The notes: generated by a model from the letters alone, not told the origin. A stretch of 64,000 bases of DNA from Atopsyche davidsoni (GCA_022113835.1 JAILWY010000006.1:434001-498000); one strand, 5' to 3'. Numbered from the stretch's first letter, positions 21,560 through 34,684 are shown. Numbers and translations are program-made.

Positions 21560-21760
21560 TGTAATGTAAGGTGGGGCTCGTTGATCTCATACGGGAAGCT
21601 GGCAGGTACTGGGCATGTCGCTGGTTCTCGTCCCCGGTGCGTGGGCGTCCGTGCCCTGATGACTTCTGCTGATGAAAACTTAACAGCCTACCTTTGGCGG
21701 AGGCTGTATGCAACAATAACGACGGTCTGCACCGCCCGGATTGAATTATATATTTGAAAC
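21560..21760. other. GC-rich island
   Basis: TCGTCCCCGGTGCGTGGGCG and ACCTTTGGCGGAGGC. Frames are open on both strands here, as expected of GC-rich DNA with few stops. No motif recognised. Confidence 0.35.
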
Positions 21761-22159
21761 AAGTCAATCGAATATCGGCTACAGAGAAGGCGTTTCAGAT
21801 AAGACGCGTATTCGTACCGTATGAACTGAGCGGCAATAATATTATATTTATTAATACCATAAGCACTTTCAGGTAAATTCATTTTGAAGGCATTGAGAGA
21901 AGACTGCAGCCAACGTTTCTTGTTTGCGTCTGAAATGGCTGCTTTTGTTGCTTATCTATTAAAGGTTATAAGTTTTTATACGTGCATAAAAAAGTGATAT
22001 GTTAATAATAATAAAAACGTATACTTCAAATAACAGTTAAAATAATCAAATAATTACTAAAGTACGCACAATATTGTAAATTAGTATAGTGTAGAAACTT
22101 ATAATTACAGTGTTTACGTAGTAAAGAATATTAACAAATGCAGTAAGTCATTTGATAAA

Positions 22160-22445
22160 ATAGCGTGAAGTGCCCGCCGTGAGCAAATATAATGGAATTC
22201 CGACGTTAGGGAGAAAATATATCGCGGCGTTATTAAATATACTTTGTTATTAAATAACCGAGCCGGTCATTAGGTAAGTCGATAAGTTTCTTATCTGCGC
22301 AAATCACAGTAAAATTACACAGTATTCTTGTAAAATGATAGGCGAGGGCAGGCCGCTATTGGAGTGCTCTATATCTAACGCGTAATGGAGGTGGGACTGC
22401 CTGACTCTGAGGTGTTCTCGCCTAAGGTCCCAGGCTTATGGACAG
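22160..22445. other. GC-enriched island
   Basis: Contains AAGTGCCCGCCGTGAGC, CGAGGGCAGGCCGC and AGGTGGGACTGCC. No coding signal. Candidate regulatory element. Confidence 0.35.
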
Positions 22446-23095
22446 TTATTATTTATGATGTGATATTTATTAGAAATGTTTAGAGATATGCAGCCTATAT
22501 AGTAACATAAATGTCCAAAAACAAATTAATAATTTAAAAATATTATATTATAACTAAATTTAAAGTGTGATTGTAAACATTGGTTTCACTGAATTCTTAC
22601 TTGTGTGAATGCAAAATTTAATAATCTTCATGTTCCCATTCACAATTTGTTATTTTTTTTACTTGTTAACTTAATTTTGATTTTTTTTAAATGATATTTT
22701 ATTACAAATAAATTAAGAAATAATATAAAAGCAGCATAAAAAGCGATCGTTATAGGCATTATTTATGATAGTGTAAGAATGCGCCAGCGAGATTTTTTAC
22801 ACCAAAATTATGAATATCTGTATGTGGTAGTAAAAGAAAATATCAATAAGCTATTTTATTAATTTTTTTTTTAAATAAGGATAACTGCTGCTACACCAAG
22901 CCACTACTTTAGATAATTACCCCATTAATATAAAAAACATTTGTTCACAAAACTTTGCAATTATATAGAATCCTCCACTTGTCAGGTACATTAAAATCAC
23001 ATTAGCCCCTACCACCTGACAATCATCCTCTCTCTTTCCAACAACCTCTCCCTCTAACAATTGTTTACCTAATTGCTTATTATTATATAAAATCT

Positions 23096-23239
23096 CACTC
23101 TGTTTGATAATACCAACGTGAAAGGTTGGCGAAACCGGTCACTAATAAAAACGAAAATGTGGAAAATCACTCAATTATTTTATTCAAAAATATTAAAATG
23201 GAATTCCACCAAGTACTCTCTGTCAAAAATATTGAATTT
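23096..23239 (+). mobile_element. Repeat B copy with single hammerhead-like unit
   Basis: TTTGATAATACCAACGTG, then GTTGGCGAAACCGGTCAC and the shared tail ending TCAAAAATATTGAATTTC. Compared with 21008-21150 it carries one unit, with ACCAAC in stem II. Confidence 0.75.
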
Positions 23240-24235
23240 CTTAAAGAAATATGTTTTAAAACTCAGCAATATTTTTAGCACACTAAATAAATTTTAACTT
23301 GTTATTTCAACTCCCATCACTAGAGAATACATTCAATTCAGCCTTTATAAATATTAAGATTTATTATTAATATATACAAATTCGTTCTTTATAGTTGTAT
23401 AATGATTATTATTTAGCATTTAATCTCAGGCTATAATCAGTACACGTTTCCAAGTATTTTTGCGACCACTTGTTAATGGCTTATTTACTGGGTATTGTTA
23501 ACAGCTACAACACAGAGTTAGTAAACTGGCTTGCTCATTGCATTTGTAATTTAGAATACTTATATTGTATTAGAATTACATCTATGCACCATCAAGCCTT
23601 CTCTTGCCAAGGCTAGATGGGCGTTTTATGGGAAATTAATATCGCGGTTATATGCAACGTTGGCACAATAAAAATGCACTTTTAGCAATATGATCACAGT
23701 GCACGAATGTACTGCAAAGTACTAAATATCAATAAATTAATAATAAAGCCATTTTTTAAAGGTTAAAACAACTTGTAAATGTCACATGTAATATATTTTT
23801 AAAAAAAACGTTGATATGACATTTTGTAACCAATGATACATTAAACGACATTTTGCATGTTATCAAACTTTGTTAATTATTCCTTATTTTCTAGTAGTAG
23901 TTGAATGTAATATTTTCTTTTTAATACGCCTACTTTTAATATTTGTTCAAACTATAATTTTTTGCACTGTATTATAATCGGTAGAATAATTGTTATATAT
24001 ATATTATAATTGATAAAGTATCGTCTCCCTATTGAATTAAGGATTGGGTTTGAGCAAAAAGAGCTGACGAGTAGAGTAGAATACGATTATACTAATTTAA
24101 AATTTCATGTCATATGTTAAGGTAGAAAAACATTTCGGTTTATATGTGTAAAAACAGATATTTTTTTATTCATAATGTATATAATTTTTTAATATATTTT
24201 TAAAAATTATTTAATCACATTTTTATAATGAAACT

Positions 24236-24248
24236 CCCCCCCCCCCCC
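24236..24248. repeat. C13 homopolymer
   Basis: Thirteen consecutive C in AT-rich DNA, likely a length-variable site. Confidence 0.95.
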
Positions 24249-24364
24249 TTCTTGAGCACTTCGGTAATTACAAACATTTGCGAGTTTTGCCTTATTTTAA
24301 AATAGTTCATACAAGTGATTAAATACGCTTGGTCATTTCATTTCCAAATAAAGTCATCTCATTC

Positions 24365-24605
24365 ATACAAGCCACATTGCACTGCATGCCTTCAGCGGCA
24401 CAGCGCGGCCGAATCGTAAGTCACATTCGTATCCGCGAATCTGTCCCATAAACATGAACATCGGCCACATAGTGCCGGACAACAAAATGGCTGGAGTAAA
24501 GATGGATGCGATGGCGCAGAGGGGGCGGGGGATGGGGGAGGGGCGCCATGTTTACTTCTGCCACTCTATATGGCGAAAACTCGCCTCTCTAAGGCTTGAT
24601 AAACC
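24365..24605. other. GC-rich island with G-quadruplex motif
   Basis: ACAGCGCGGCCGAATCG followed by a G-run cluster at 24521-24543 and the palindromic GGCGCC. A 73-codon frame crosses it without recognised motifs. Confidence 0.45.
24521..24543 (+). other. Strong G-quadruplex-forming sequence
   Basis: Four G-runs (5, 5, 5 and 4 G) separated by loops of 1, 2 and 1 nt, the arrangement expected to be most stable. Confidence 0.85.
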
Positions 24606-24679
24606 GACGCATTCATATCACAATGCTATTAAATTATTCTCACGATGTGGTATTATTAACAAGTATATATTTTAAAAAT

Positions 24680-26280
24680 TAATATTCAGTAAAAATCGCT
24701 AATAAAACATATAATGTATTTCAAAAACGAAATCATTCATTCTCATAGCATAGCATATTCATTTTTAAAATGCCTCTTTTGATATTAACAATTACATGCG
24801 GTATATTAAGAGCCGTGATACCATATTCGAGTTTTTTGACCATTTGCTTGTACCTATTGCGAAAAATCGACTGCACCAATCAAAAAAATTTAAATGCAGA
24901 AAGTTAGATACATCCTTTTTTCTACTACGATTTTTTTTTTTATTTCTTATAATTTACTTTTAATATGATAAATATGTGTTTTTCCGATTGAAGTTTCGGG
25001 ATTGGAGTTTCGCGATGTTCCAAGAATGCTAAACATTTATGACTCTTTTTTTCAATTGGAATTAAAAGATTAGTTATAAATCTTCCTGTTGGGATTAGTT
25101 TGAAAATTTAGAAAAAAAAAATCTTTAACAAACTTTGGTTTTGAAAGTCGTCATTTTATCCAACTTTTCAACATCTTCAAGATTTTATTTAACCCTGAAA
25201 ATGGACGTTAATTAAATAATAGAAAATAGATAAATATAATTTATAGTCTTTTCAATACTCAACTTTCGACATAGCAAAATAAAGTGACAATTAAATTAAT
25301 TAAATTTGATTTACGTTAAAAACTGTTATACTGTTTGGAATTCGCATGTTTAGCTCAGACCAGACAATATATATTATGCTAATGAAATGGGATCATTCAT
25401 AAATACAAAGTTGTGCGATATTACTGGAGGCCTGTTATCAGCTGTTGGGTGTGCGAGTCCGTGTATTTCCGTGTTTGAATGCTGTTTTCCAAGGATATTA
25501 TGATAAAGCTGCATTCACAATATGCAAAGCGGAATTATCTGCAGTCATCGAAGCTAAATGTCAGGTGTGACAGTGCCTCTAGAGAATGTTGCTTATTGAC
25601 GTCCCTGAAAGATATAATCAACCCCGTATGATATAAGGGTTTTCATTACACGTTTAATGTTTAAAATTCAAAATTTTTGTTTTAATAATTCATTTATTCA
25701 TTTATTTCCTTTATCTTTTTGGGTATTTTTTTTATTTACCGAATAATAAAACATACCAGTTGAATATTAACGAAAACAATTTTTATTCTTTTACATTATA
25801 AAATATGCTACAATCATCGGTTTTATCTATAATTACTTTGAAAATATTTAATCTTCCGTAAAATTATTTAAATAATTTCACACATTAAGTGCGTTGAGAA
25901 AGTCACGACAAAATAAATTACGCAATTCACAATACGACTGATCTAATTCAGATTCACCTTCTTTCTTGTGATTGGGTATTTTCACACTTCCCGGTTTTAA
26001 TAAACAACCTTTTATTTTATACGCTTAAAAAGCGTAAGTAGTGATTATTTACCTATTAATTCAGAAAATATATAAAACACGAATTTGTTTGATATTTATT
26101 TATTCTCGGTTTTTTTAGTCCATTTTATATAACAACTATAAGCTTGTTAATATTTTATGCACATGCAATAAGTATTTGGTGTTTATAAATAAGTTATTAT
26201 ACCTTATTAATATGGCCCGATATCTACGACATAAAAAAAACGTCAAATATATTATTTTGGAAATATTTTCAATAGTACCA
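24680..26280. other. AT-rich non-coding DNA
   Basis: No exon, repeat or transposon recognised apart from one mid-GC patch at about 25420-25620. Confidence 0.5.
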
Positions 26281-26290
26281 AAAATATCAC

Positions 26291-26475
26291 ACTGCAACTG
26301 ATTGTCCAGAGAAAAATCCATGGAAAAAAGAGCATTGAAAGAAGGATGTTAACGTGGCGATAAAATTTGCGACAGTCTTTGGAAGTCGAGGGTACAGCCG
26401 AAATAACAATACTGGCGCAGTATAGAGATATATGATCAATTAAATAATCACCAACCCCTTCTGAAGAGAAAAATA
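26291..26475 (+). pseudogene. RTE-like LINE C-terminal remnant and tail
   Basis: LQLIVQRKIHGKKSIERRML aligns with the basic block of the copy at 8361-8640, followed by NLRQSLEVEGTAEITILAQY, typical of the final residues of these polyproteins, then the tail ATCACCAACCCCTTCTGAAG. A stop breaks the frame (TGGCGATAAAAT). Truncated and dead. Confidence 0.65.
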
Positions 26476-27189
26476 TTTGTAAAATGATTAAATTTTACAA
26501 ATATGCGTTCTTTGCAAACCGTACGACAAAACCCGGTGAGTGTGAAGGCCGCACTCTAAGCTCCCCAGGAGTCGTGCGATGGTAGAGCGGTTAGGCTATA
26601 CTACTAGAGGCGCACTGGGGAGAAATTATAAGCCGTATTAAGTAAAAGTTGTTACACATAACAGTTAAACCACCAGTCGAACGACGGCCCGTATGTGCTA
26701 CACAGTGTTTCAAACCGCAGTGCTGACTCCACACCAATCCGTTTCCCATGAATACCATCAATATCATACTGAGTTTGCATAATAGAATTTCAAAGCTTTT
26801 TACACCGTGGTAACTGCTAAAAATAAATATCAATAATTGAGGTATTTTAATTCTTCAAGGATTAACACATCTGCTGTGGTTGTTTTTTTTTTTCGCAACA
26901 CTCTCAGTTATCACTTCGTAAATTAAGACAAATAATTATTTTTAGTTACAGAGATTTTCTCAAACAATAAACTCCTTGATTTCAGATTAGTTAGATAAAT
27001 AATAATAAAAATATTTTTATAATAATAAAAACAATACTTGGAGTGAAAGAGAGACTTTTTTCTAATTTAAATTTCATTCCTGTTTTCTTTATTTCCTTTT
27101 CATAAATATTGTTTGAGTAATATGTGTAAATCGATTGCCTCAATATTCTATACATAATGAATCGAAATAATTGAAACCTGCATCTAAAA

Positions 27190-27310
27190 AAAAATATTGA
27201 TTGTGCCTCTTCTCATTTCATTGAGCAAATGCTCATTTCATGCTGAGCCAGTGTTCATGGATTTCTAAGATAAAAATAATGTAGTGGGTTCCCGAGTCTT
27301 TTTATATATT
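27190..27310 (-). repeat. Dispersed repeat, LINE-tail-like (copy)
   Basis: TGCTGAGCCAGTGTTCATGG and GTAGTGGGTTCCCGAGTC match 46820-46840 and 7420-7465. The left part holds an internal near-repeat (GAGCAAATGCTCATTTCATG). Confidence 0.6.
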
Positions 27311-28379
27311 ATTGATAAGGGTTGACGATTTACTGTATGTTGACGTTTTGCACTGTTGATATTTTTGAAACACTGTATAGCGATCCATCCCCGTACGGGA
27401 CTTGGCCTCAAGTTCTAAATTAGGCGTACGTGGTTCGTAGTAGATCGTGGCTGGGAGTTTTTTGTATTCTCCTGACAGCAACTTCGATACAATTATTCGT
27501 ACGATATAAGCAGATGTGTAATAGAGCCGGGCCTAATTATGAATAATATGCACGTAAATGTACGAATTATAATAAAAAGAACGGACTGCTTAGATTTTAT
27601 GTACACGCTTGAAGTAATTACAGAGTTGAGAAGGCAAGCCGAAAATTATTGAAGAAAATTAAGCTGCATTTGTAAACTGTGGCATCAGATCACCATAATC
27701 TGGATTTAAACTTTCAAAAATTTTATTGTAGGAATTATGAAGGTTATAAATATTATTTTTTAGAAATATTTAATGAAACATAAAAAATATATATTAAAAG
27801 GTATGCAATGTATTTCACCATATTACTGGGATTTATTTACACAGGTATAAATACAATTGACGACATCTCCACATACAAATAAAAAGTTTTCAGCCTAACC
27901 TACCGCACAACGAACAAATGCATTTCAGAAGGCTTTCGAGGACAAAGCGAGTTCAGATCCCGGCGCCCCGCGGCAGACAATGGAGGCTCCACCGCTTGTA
28001 GGTATATTTTGATATAGTGAGTTCATACAAAACCACTTAAACTTTACAAAAGAAAGTATAATGAAAAATATACAAGATACAACACGAAAGTAATAAAATT
28101 AAAATCAACATTCATGAAAAGTATTGAGTAAGACGTAAACGTAAATATATTTTTATTTCAGAAAATATGTTTGCAAATTTTTTTTGTTGTACCTTGTGAT
28201 TTACAATGAATGACTGAGATAAATAAATTTATTTTTTTGAATTAAAAATATCACTGTGTTTATCCACAACAGCCTGATTCAACTCCGTGAATATCTAAAT
28301 GATGATAATTTTTATTTGTGAGAGCTTTTCAGTTTAAAAGGTTACTTTGGTTGAAAGGTAAGGTAAGGTTAGGATAAAA

Positions 28380-28565
28380 TATAAGACCGTTGAATCTGTT
28401 GACTGGAGTCGGATTACTTGCGAGAGTACGTGCGGCCCTCAGCCGACACGAGGGTCGCTCAAACTTACTCCGCCGGCTACCGATCGCCCCTCGACCATCG
28501 ATGACAATATCCTCTCGATATGTATCCAGATTACGGCTACATGAACTTCTCTTTAAGGACCGACC
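28380..28565. other. GC-rich island
   Basis: GTGCGGCCCTCAGCCGAC and CTCCGCCGGCTACCGATCG. Open for 92 codons on the plus strand but ending in AT-rich sequence, with no recognised motif. Confidence 0.35.
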
Positions 28566-28799
28566 ATGCCTTATCTTATTTTACAAACTTATATGCATCT
28601 CATATATATTTTTTGGAACTTGGTTTATTTACGATGCCTATAAAGATCTGCAGCCGATATTTTTTTAAGTAAAGAAATGGGTATTTAATAATATGATTTT
28701 TTAACTGTATTTCACCTCTCCGAGCATGCATAGATTCGTCGACCTTGCGGTTTTTGATCTTAGACCGTCGTGAACGTTCTTTAAGCTTTTTTTAAATAG

Positions 28800-29195
28800 T
28801 TTTGGTACCTTGCTTGCTATGTACAAGGTTTGTCATCACAATTTGGGGAAACTTTCCAAACCAGTCAATCGAAATTGTGCTATATATGGGAGTAACTGAA
28901 GCTACACCCCCCCGGTTTATCTTCTTTATGGCTCCGATGACACCCTTCAAGAAGCTATCCAGTGACTTCGTAAACTGTGGGTGTCTCGCCACTGACTTCA
29001 GGCCCTCCTGTCGGCATTGGCTCTCCAGTTGGTGTCTCTGAAGGCCAAAGGTGGATCACTGTTTGTGGAGTAATATCATCACAAGGGCATGTGTCGTCGG
29101 AGATAACTTCTCATCACTCCATGACCCGCTAGGAGCTGGGTTGATTCAAAGCTAATCCCGCAGGTATTCCTGTATACAGCGGCGTCCGTAACAGA
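28800..29195 (-). pseudogene. LINE (R1/jockey-like) ORF2 C-terminal remnant
   Basis: Minus strand: QLLAGHGVMRSYLRR, then after a 1-base shift SDDTCPCDDITPQTVIHLW. This matches the GHG-F--YL block followed by a C-x-C ... H zinc-knuckle-like signature at the C-terminus of R1/jockey-type reverse-transcriptase ORFs. Downstream, ARHPQFTKSLDSFLKG lies in another frame. Stops and shifts make it non-functional. GC is above the flanks. Confidence 0.55.
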
Positions 29196-29374
29196 ACCAA
29201 AGAACGTTCGAATTAGAATCGTTCTTTAAGCTTAATCAAACTAAATCCGATCATTGATGTCAATAATTTAAATGAAGAGACGTTTAAAAAGCTACAAAAT
29301 TTTATCTAATTATATTAGTTAGCTTCTTATTTCTTTAAAGTTTGCGTAAAAGGCAATCGACGGTTCGATGAGGT

Positions 29375-29525
29375 CATGAAGGTGTTATACCGCCCAGTCG
29401 GCGCTCCTGGGACTTGGGGTCAAGGGGGCCGAGGGCGCAGTCCCTCTCGGGACGTCCTCACGGTCTTCATAAATCACCCCACTGTATGCAAATTAGGCGG
29501 CCCCTGAAACGGACGTAGGCTTTAA
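29375..29525. other. GC-rich island
   Basis: CCCAGTCGGCGCTCCTGGG, GGGGGCCGAGGGCGC and ATGCAAAT (octamer-like). Candidate conserved regulatory element. Confidence 0.4.
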
Positions 29526-29529
29526 ACTA

Positions 29530-32500
29530 CGACCTGTCCTGGTATCTGAACTCTTTCATTTATAAAGATATTTATGCAAGGTTCGAATGCATCCAAGCCC
29601 ATACGCCACCAAAACACATCTGAAACTTTTGTTGATCTGGAATAATACGATATATTAAACCGACTTGCATTAAACCAAAACATATAAAATCTGAAATTCT
29701 GAAAAAAACAACGTGAGCCCAAAAATGTTCAAAGACCATAGCTACTTTTAAATATATGTATACTTAAATGAACCATTAACAGGTTGGTTGTAATTAAAAT
29801 ATATTTGTTTACACTGGCGTGTAATTACTGATGCAGTAATATTTTAAGTCTCCTGCGTATAGAGTCATGCTAAGTATCACTTCGCATGTTCAGAGAGGAA
29901 TCAGCTGAGAGGGTGGGTAAACGGAGGTAATATCGGCTGAGAGTTTACGAGGTTAGCCGAGTCGGGATGGCCGGCAGCGCATGGGTAGAGATCATAATAA
30001 ACATGGTTTTCCTTAACAGGACAGCGTCCGCCATGTCGTACTCCCCCTTGGGCTATCGTAAGGATAAATACATAATGACCAATAAATATAATTTTTTTTA
30101 TCAACTTCCGATTAAACGCCCATACACGTGTATAGCTTAGTTAACCATACTTTGAAATATTCATTTTGAAAGTTTTCTTTAGCAGTCTGATAGTCCATTA
30201 AAAAGTTTTCGTATTTATTGTTGAACATCATTGCGTGTATTAAAAATTAGTTATACTTCACCATGTCTCTTTTGATTTTACGATTAACTTACAATACAAA
30301 GTCTTACACATTGCGGAGTCACCTTCCACCCACATAATTCGATAGATTAAAATTGAAAGTAATAAACAACGTATTCTAAGTGGGTAGGTCCATAAAGTAC
30401 ATAAATAGTGTCCTCGGCTTATCTCTCACATCCGATATGGCATTAACTTCCCAGTGGATGGTTGTGCAAACGTTTTGCGACACTCGCGAGGCTGCCGGCC
30501 GCCAGTAAAACTCCTAACGCTGTCGTATTTTGTAAACAAAACTTACTCGAGCGAAAGCTCTTGAACAAAGAGCGAGCAATCCAAGCGATCTCACGCGAAT
30601 TTATCACTTCAGAAGCTTTTCAGGAATCATTTGAAGCGATATTTTTTTCACTTGTTTCATATCAAAAGTATCCAACATATTCTGAAAATGAATCAAAATT
30701 TCAGAGTGTATAAAAAGACGACGCGAAAAAATACCAAAATATTTTCTCACGTGTGATAAAAATCCTGATAGAATCAAAATTGCTAAATTTGTTAAGTTTT
30801 CTTATGAAGGTGGTAATCGAAAATATTAAAAATTTAATACACCACATGTTTTTTGTAGGTTTTATTGAATATCTACGTGCGTACAAAATGTTACGAGTCG
30901 TAGTATTGCCTCACCAACTCAGCCGGGAGTAGGCTTTATGGGAACTATCTGCTCTTAGCTGGACAATGGAGACAGAGAGGACCAATAAAAATGTATATTT
31001 GTGGCGTATCTAAAGAGCAGATAAACAGACCTCTACTGAAGCATTGCAACAAGGTGCGTGCAAGCCTACTTATGTTACCTGCGCAAAGTGACCATGATTC
31101 TCTTGAAATGAATATCAACTAATAAAGTTTTTAGAATAATTCAGTCAATGTTTATTTAGAGTGTATTTTTAATAATATTCTGGGAAAACTTTGCATCCAA
31201 GTCCAACGGTAAAACACAAATACACATGGCAGCTAAAAATGATAATTACTAATAGTTTTCTCAAACCTGTAATACACGCAATTTGTGTTAAGGATTCGCT
31301 GACTTTTGTGCTGCTAGTATAAACGTATCCTATTTTATATTAGTAAAAACTACCTACATCTATAAACTAGAAAAAATCGATTTAAAACTGGATGACTTGA
31401 GTTCAGCAATGTATGAAAGCCTCTGTACATTAATATATATGTATATTCGATATAGTCTATGTTCTAAGGTGTATGTCTGATTTTTTTGCAAAATAAACAC
31501 AGCTTCTCTGTGTTAGAGCAATTTATTTAAATAATAAGCACTTGTACAGGACGCATGGTTTCCATACGCGTAAGTCCTGTTTGCAAAGTAGGTTTTCCAT
31601 TGAACGGACCACAGAGCAGTTGCTTCCTTCGGGAGTGTGGATGTTTGATGTAAATAATTTTACAGCTATTCTCTGCCCATGCGTTACGCAACAACACAAC
31701 AGGATTTAATTTAAATATTATTAATTTTCTATTATTTATTTATATAATATACCTCGACATGGAGATAAGTGATAAGTAATGATTATATGAAGTGAATAAT
31801 TTTAAAATATACTACAATGTGAAATCTGTTAACAATTGCGCTTTGAAGCATATTGCGATTTTTTTTTACACATAAATGTTTAAAAGAGCTTTGAAAAAAC
31901 TATTAAAATACCATATATAATTATTTTGTATTATGTATTAAATGATATTACTCCTATTGAATTAAGTTTGTTAGTAAGGAAAAAAAATATTCATATTCGC
32001 TACCTCTTTTGACCAATTAAACGTTTTAAACCAATATTGTTTTATAATTTAAACAAGTATTTTGAAAATATTGAAAAACTTATCATGACCTAATAAATAA
32101 CACATATAGTATTCATTTTAATCTTGATTAATTGACAAATAAACGAAAAGCACACAAATTTTTGCATACATCACAATTAAAATGAATATTGCAACACAGA
32201 AGTTTAGAATTTGCAGTGAACCCTAACATCAAAATTTGTATAAATAATATATTTGCTTTACGAGCAGAATGACCGTTTATTTTCAATGTGAGGCAAATGT
32301 TAAATTATTTAAATGAAAACTTGTTTTTGAAAGGGATAAAGAAGACACGTTGAAATATTGCAATAATCAATGAGTGATTCATATGACATACTGATTATAA
32401 TGAACGATTTCAATTTACTTATCCTGTCACAATATAGCCGTTAGCAGATTGATGCACCTTGCGTACTTATACAGTTTTGCTACTGTCCAAGTCAAAGACA

Positions 32501-32715
32501 CGAGAGTGGCAAAGGAACTCCAGGATCGCCCACACAGGACCTGCCGCATTCTCGGTTCCACATTATGACATGAATATATACCACCGTTTTATTAATTCAT
32601 GAATTCCATATTTCTTACAGGAACAGGATTCCTGTAAAACCCGGAACGTAAATAAAAGCGAGGCTAATCGTAACATTTTTTGTTTTATTGAATTAGTCTC
32701 ATCTACATATTATTG
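29530..32715. other. AT-rich DNA with scattered mid-GC patches
   Basis: Patches near 29900-30060, 30400-30600, 30895-31080, 31540-31700 and 32450-32590. The frame at 30462-30713 (MCKRFATLARLPAASKTP...) has no splice support. No transposon motif recognised. Confidence 0.45.
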
Positions 32716-34612
32716 ATTTTTGTGAAGGCCGTCTCACAGGAAGTACGATTTTGCCTATACAGGTTTGATTGATTGATAATGATTAAGTACATTTTTTTAA
32801 ATATTGAAAATTGTTAAAACAATATTTAATTGGCATAATAAGTACGTTGTTTCATTTATAGGATATGATTGTTAAAAAATTCTAGCCTAGTACTTGTGAT
32901 TCGTTGGTATAATTGGTAATGCACCGGCCATGTAAGCTTGGGGATGTGGGTTCAAATCCCACACAAATCACGATGATACTTTTCTAAGAGTTTCTTTAAT
33001 CAATTTTCAATATTTGAAAAAATGTACTTAATAATCTACCTTTAAATTGATTTTTAAAACAAAAATTTTTATAAAAATTTTTTTTGAAGGTTTTCATTAA
33101 AAGTTAGAAATGAATTTATATTCTAAAATACGTAATGTGCAGGTGAAATAATTTAAAAAAAAACTTTTTTATAACAAAATATATATTATATAATTTTTTT
33201 ACAGACATTAAAATATGAATTTGCTTCAATTTAACTTTCTTAATAATATATTGATTTTACTAGTTTCTATAATAAACATGTTAACTGTTAACATTTTTAT
33301 TCAATACTGATAAAAAAAGTTTATCGTTTAATGTTTTTTTAGCATAAAAATATTTTAACGTTATATGCAAATTAGAATATATGTTGTCATATTTGATTAG
33401 TAATAAAAATATTTTAAGCTCATCTGAAACTATTAAGTACCAAGGCATCAGTAAAATTAAATAGTTAAAAAGACTTACGTAAATATATTTAATTTAATTT
33501 AATATTTTATTTGTGAGAGCTTGTAAATAATTATGTGTGTTATTTTATTTTTTAAAACGTTATCCGCTCTTTTCTCAGTAAAATTACATGGCAAATTTCT
33601 TATGTTAAATCTTTAGTGGACATTTTGATTAATGGCGGTAAGTCCTTTCGCTAAGTCGTTTGACAAAAAATGGGGATTTTCGCATGGCTAAAGACGACAA
33701 TGGAGGAGTTCTCTTTTTGCTATACAATTGTTGGAGCATTACAAAACAAGTAATTTAAAATTTTAACTTTAAAAAAAACTATAACAAAATGTTATTTTTG
33801 ATATCAGAATAAACAAATTTTCCATGTTTGATATTTTATTGTTAAGCAAATTTCTTTGCTATTTTTTCATGTGAGTTAAAATACAACCCTACAGAGACTA
33901 TTTTTTAATTATTAAATTTAAATTTTAATTATAAAGTTATATTGAATTTTATTTACTGTAGTCGTGTATTTTTACAAAAATTACTATAAATTAAATTCAT
34001 ATTTTTTAAATGAAAAATTACACTGTTACGAAAAATGCCTGAATAATATTTATGTTCTTATCATTTATTCTTATAAATTCAATTGAAAATATTAAAAAAC
34101 TCTTAATTTCATGATAACCCATACTTATGACTTTAGTATATACATTTTTGCTACTTAAAAAGTTAGGATTCTTTTTTTTGCAAGAATGAAATAATTTTGA
34201 TGCTATTCAGTAAAAATTCTAACAGACACCAGAAAATACACATATAACCTATTTTATACATTCATAACAATTTTTATCTATTTAGGGCTCGCTGTTGGTT
34301 GTTTACACACAAATGACATTGGACTTGTAATAAATCATCTTCACCATTGCACGCATTGTCGTTTAAGCGTTTTACAAATGCTTTATATTTTGATAATGAT
34401 TAAGTACATTTTTTCAAATATTGAAAATTGACCAAAGAAACACTTCAAAAATATCATCGTGATTTGTGTGGGATTTGTAATGAATTCAATTTTTTTTCCT
34501 AAGAGTTTCTTAAATCAATTTTCAATATTTGAAAAAATGTACTTAATCATTATCAATCAATCAAACCTGTATAGGCAAAATCGTACTTCCTATGAGACGG
34601 TCTTCACAAAAA
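32716..34612. mobile_element. 1.9-kb fold-back element, ~97-bp inverted ends
   Basis: Left end 32716-32812 and right end 34515-34612 are near-identical complements (TTTTTGTGAAGGCCGTCTCA at left, TATGAGACGGTCTTCACAAA at right; both contain GGAAGTACGATTTTGCC and AAACCTGTATAGGC or complements). Further inverted copies of the inner end lie at 32988-33038 and 34391-34433, each beside tRNA-Thr-like sequence. The ~1.3-kb middle is AT-rich with no frame. It could instead be two related small elements in opposite orientation that bracket unrelated DNA. Confidence 0.65.
32896..32971 (+). repeat. tRNA-Thr(TGT)-like SINE head, 76 nt
   Basis: Acceptor GTGATTC / AAATCAC (6 of 7 pairs), perfect T arm GTGGG-TTCAAAT-CCCAC with an intact B box, and anticodon loop CATGTAA (TGT). 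The D stem does not pair and the anticodon stem is weak. Followed by the shared tail GATGATACTTTTCTAAGAG. Confidence 0.6.
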
Positions 34613-34637
34613 AAAAATAATATATTTGTATATTAAG

Positions 34638-34678
34638 ATGGAATTCCACCAAGTACTCTCTGTCAAAAATATTGAATT
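34638..34678. repeat. Repeat B terminal fragment
   Basis: TGGAATTCCACCAAGTACTC then CAAAAATATTGAATTTC. Only the outer end is present, 26 bp right of the fold-back element. Confidence 0.7.
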
Positions 34679-34684
34679 TCTTGT

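Noticed and set aside
28792..29041. Overlapping plus and minus frames as independent genes
   Set aside because: The minus-strand signal is explained by the LINE remnant. The plus frame is its shadow.
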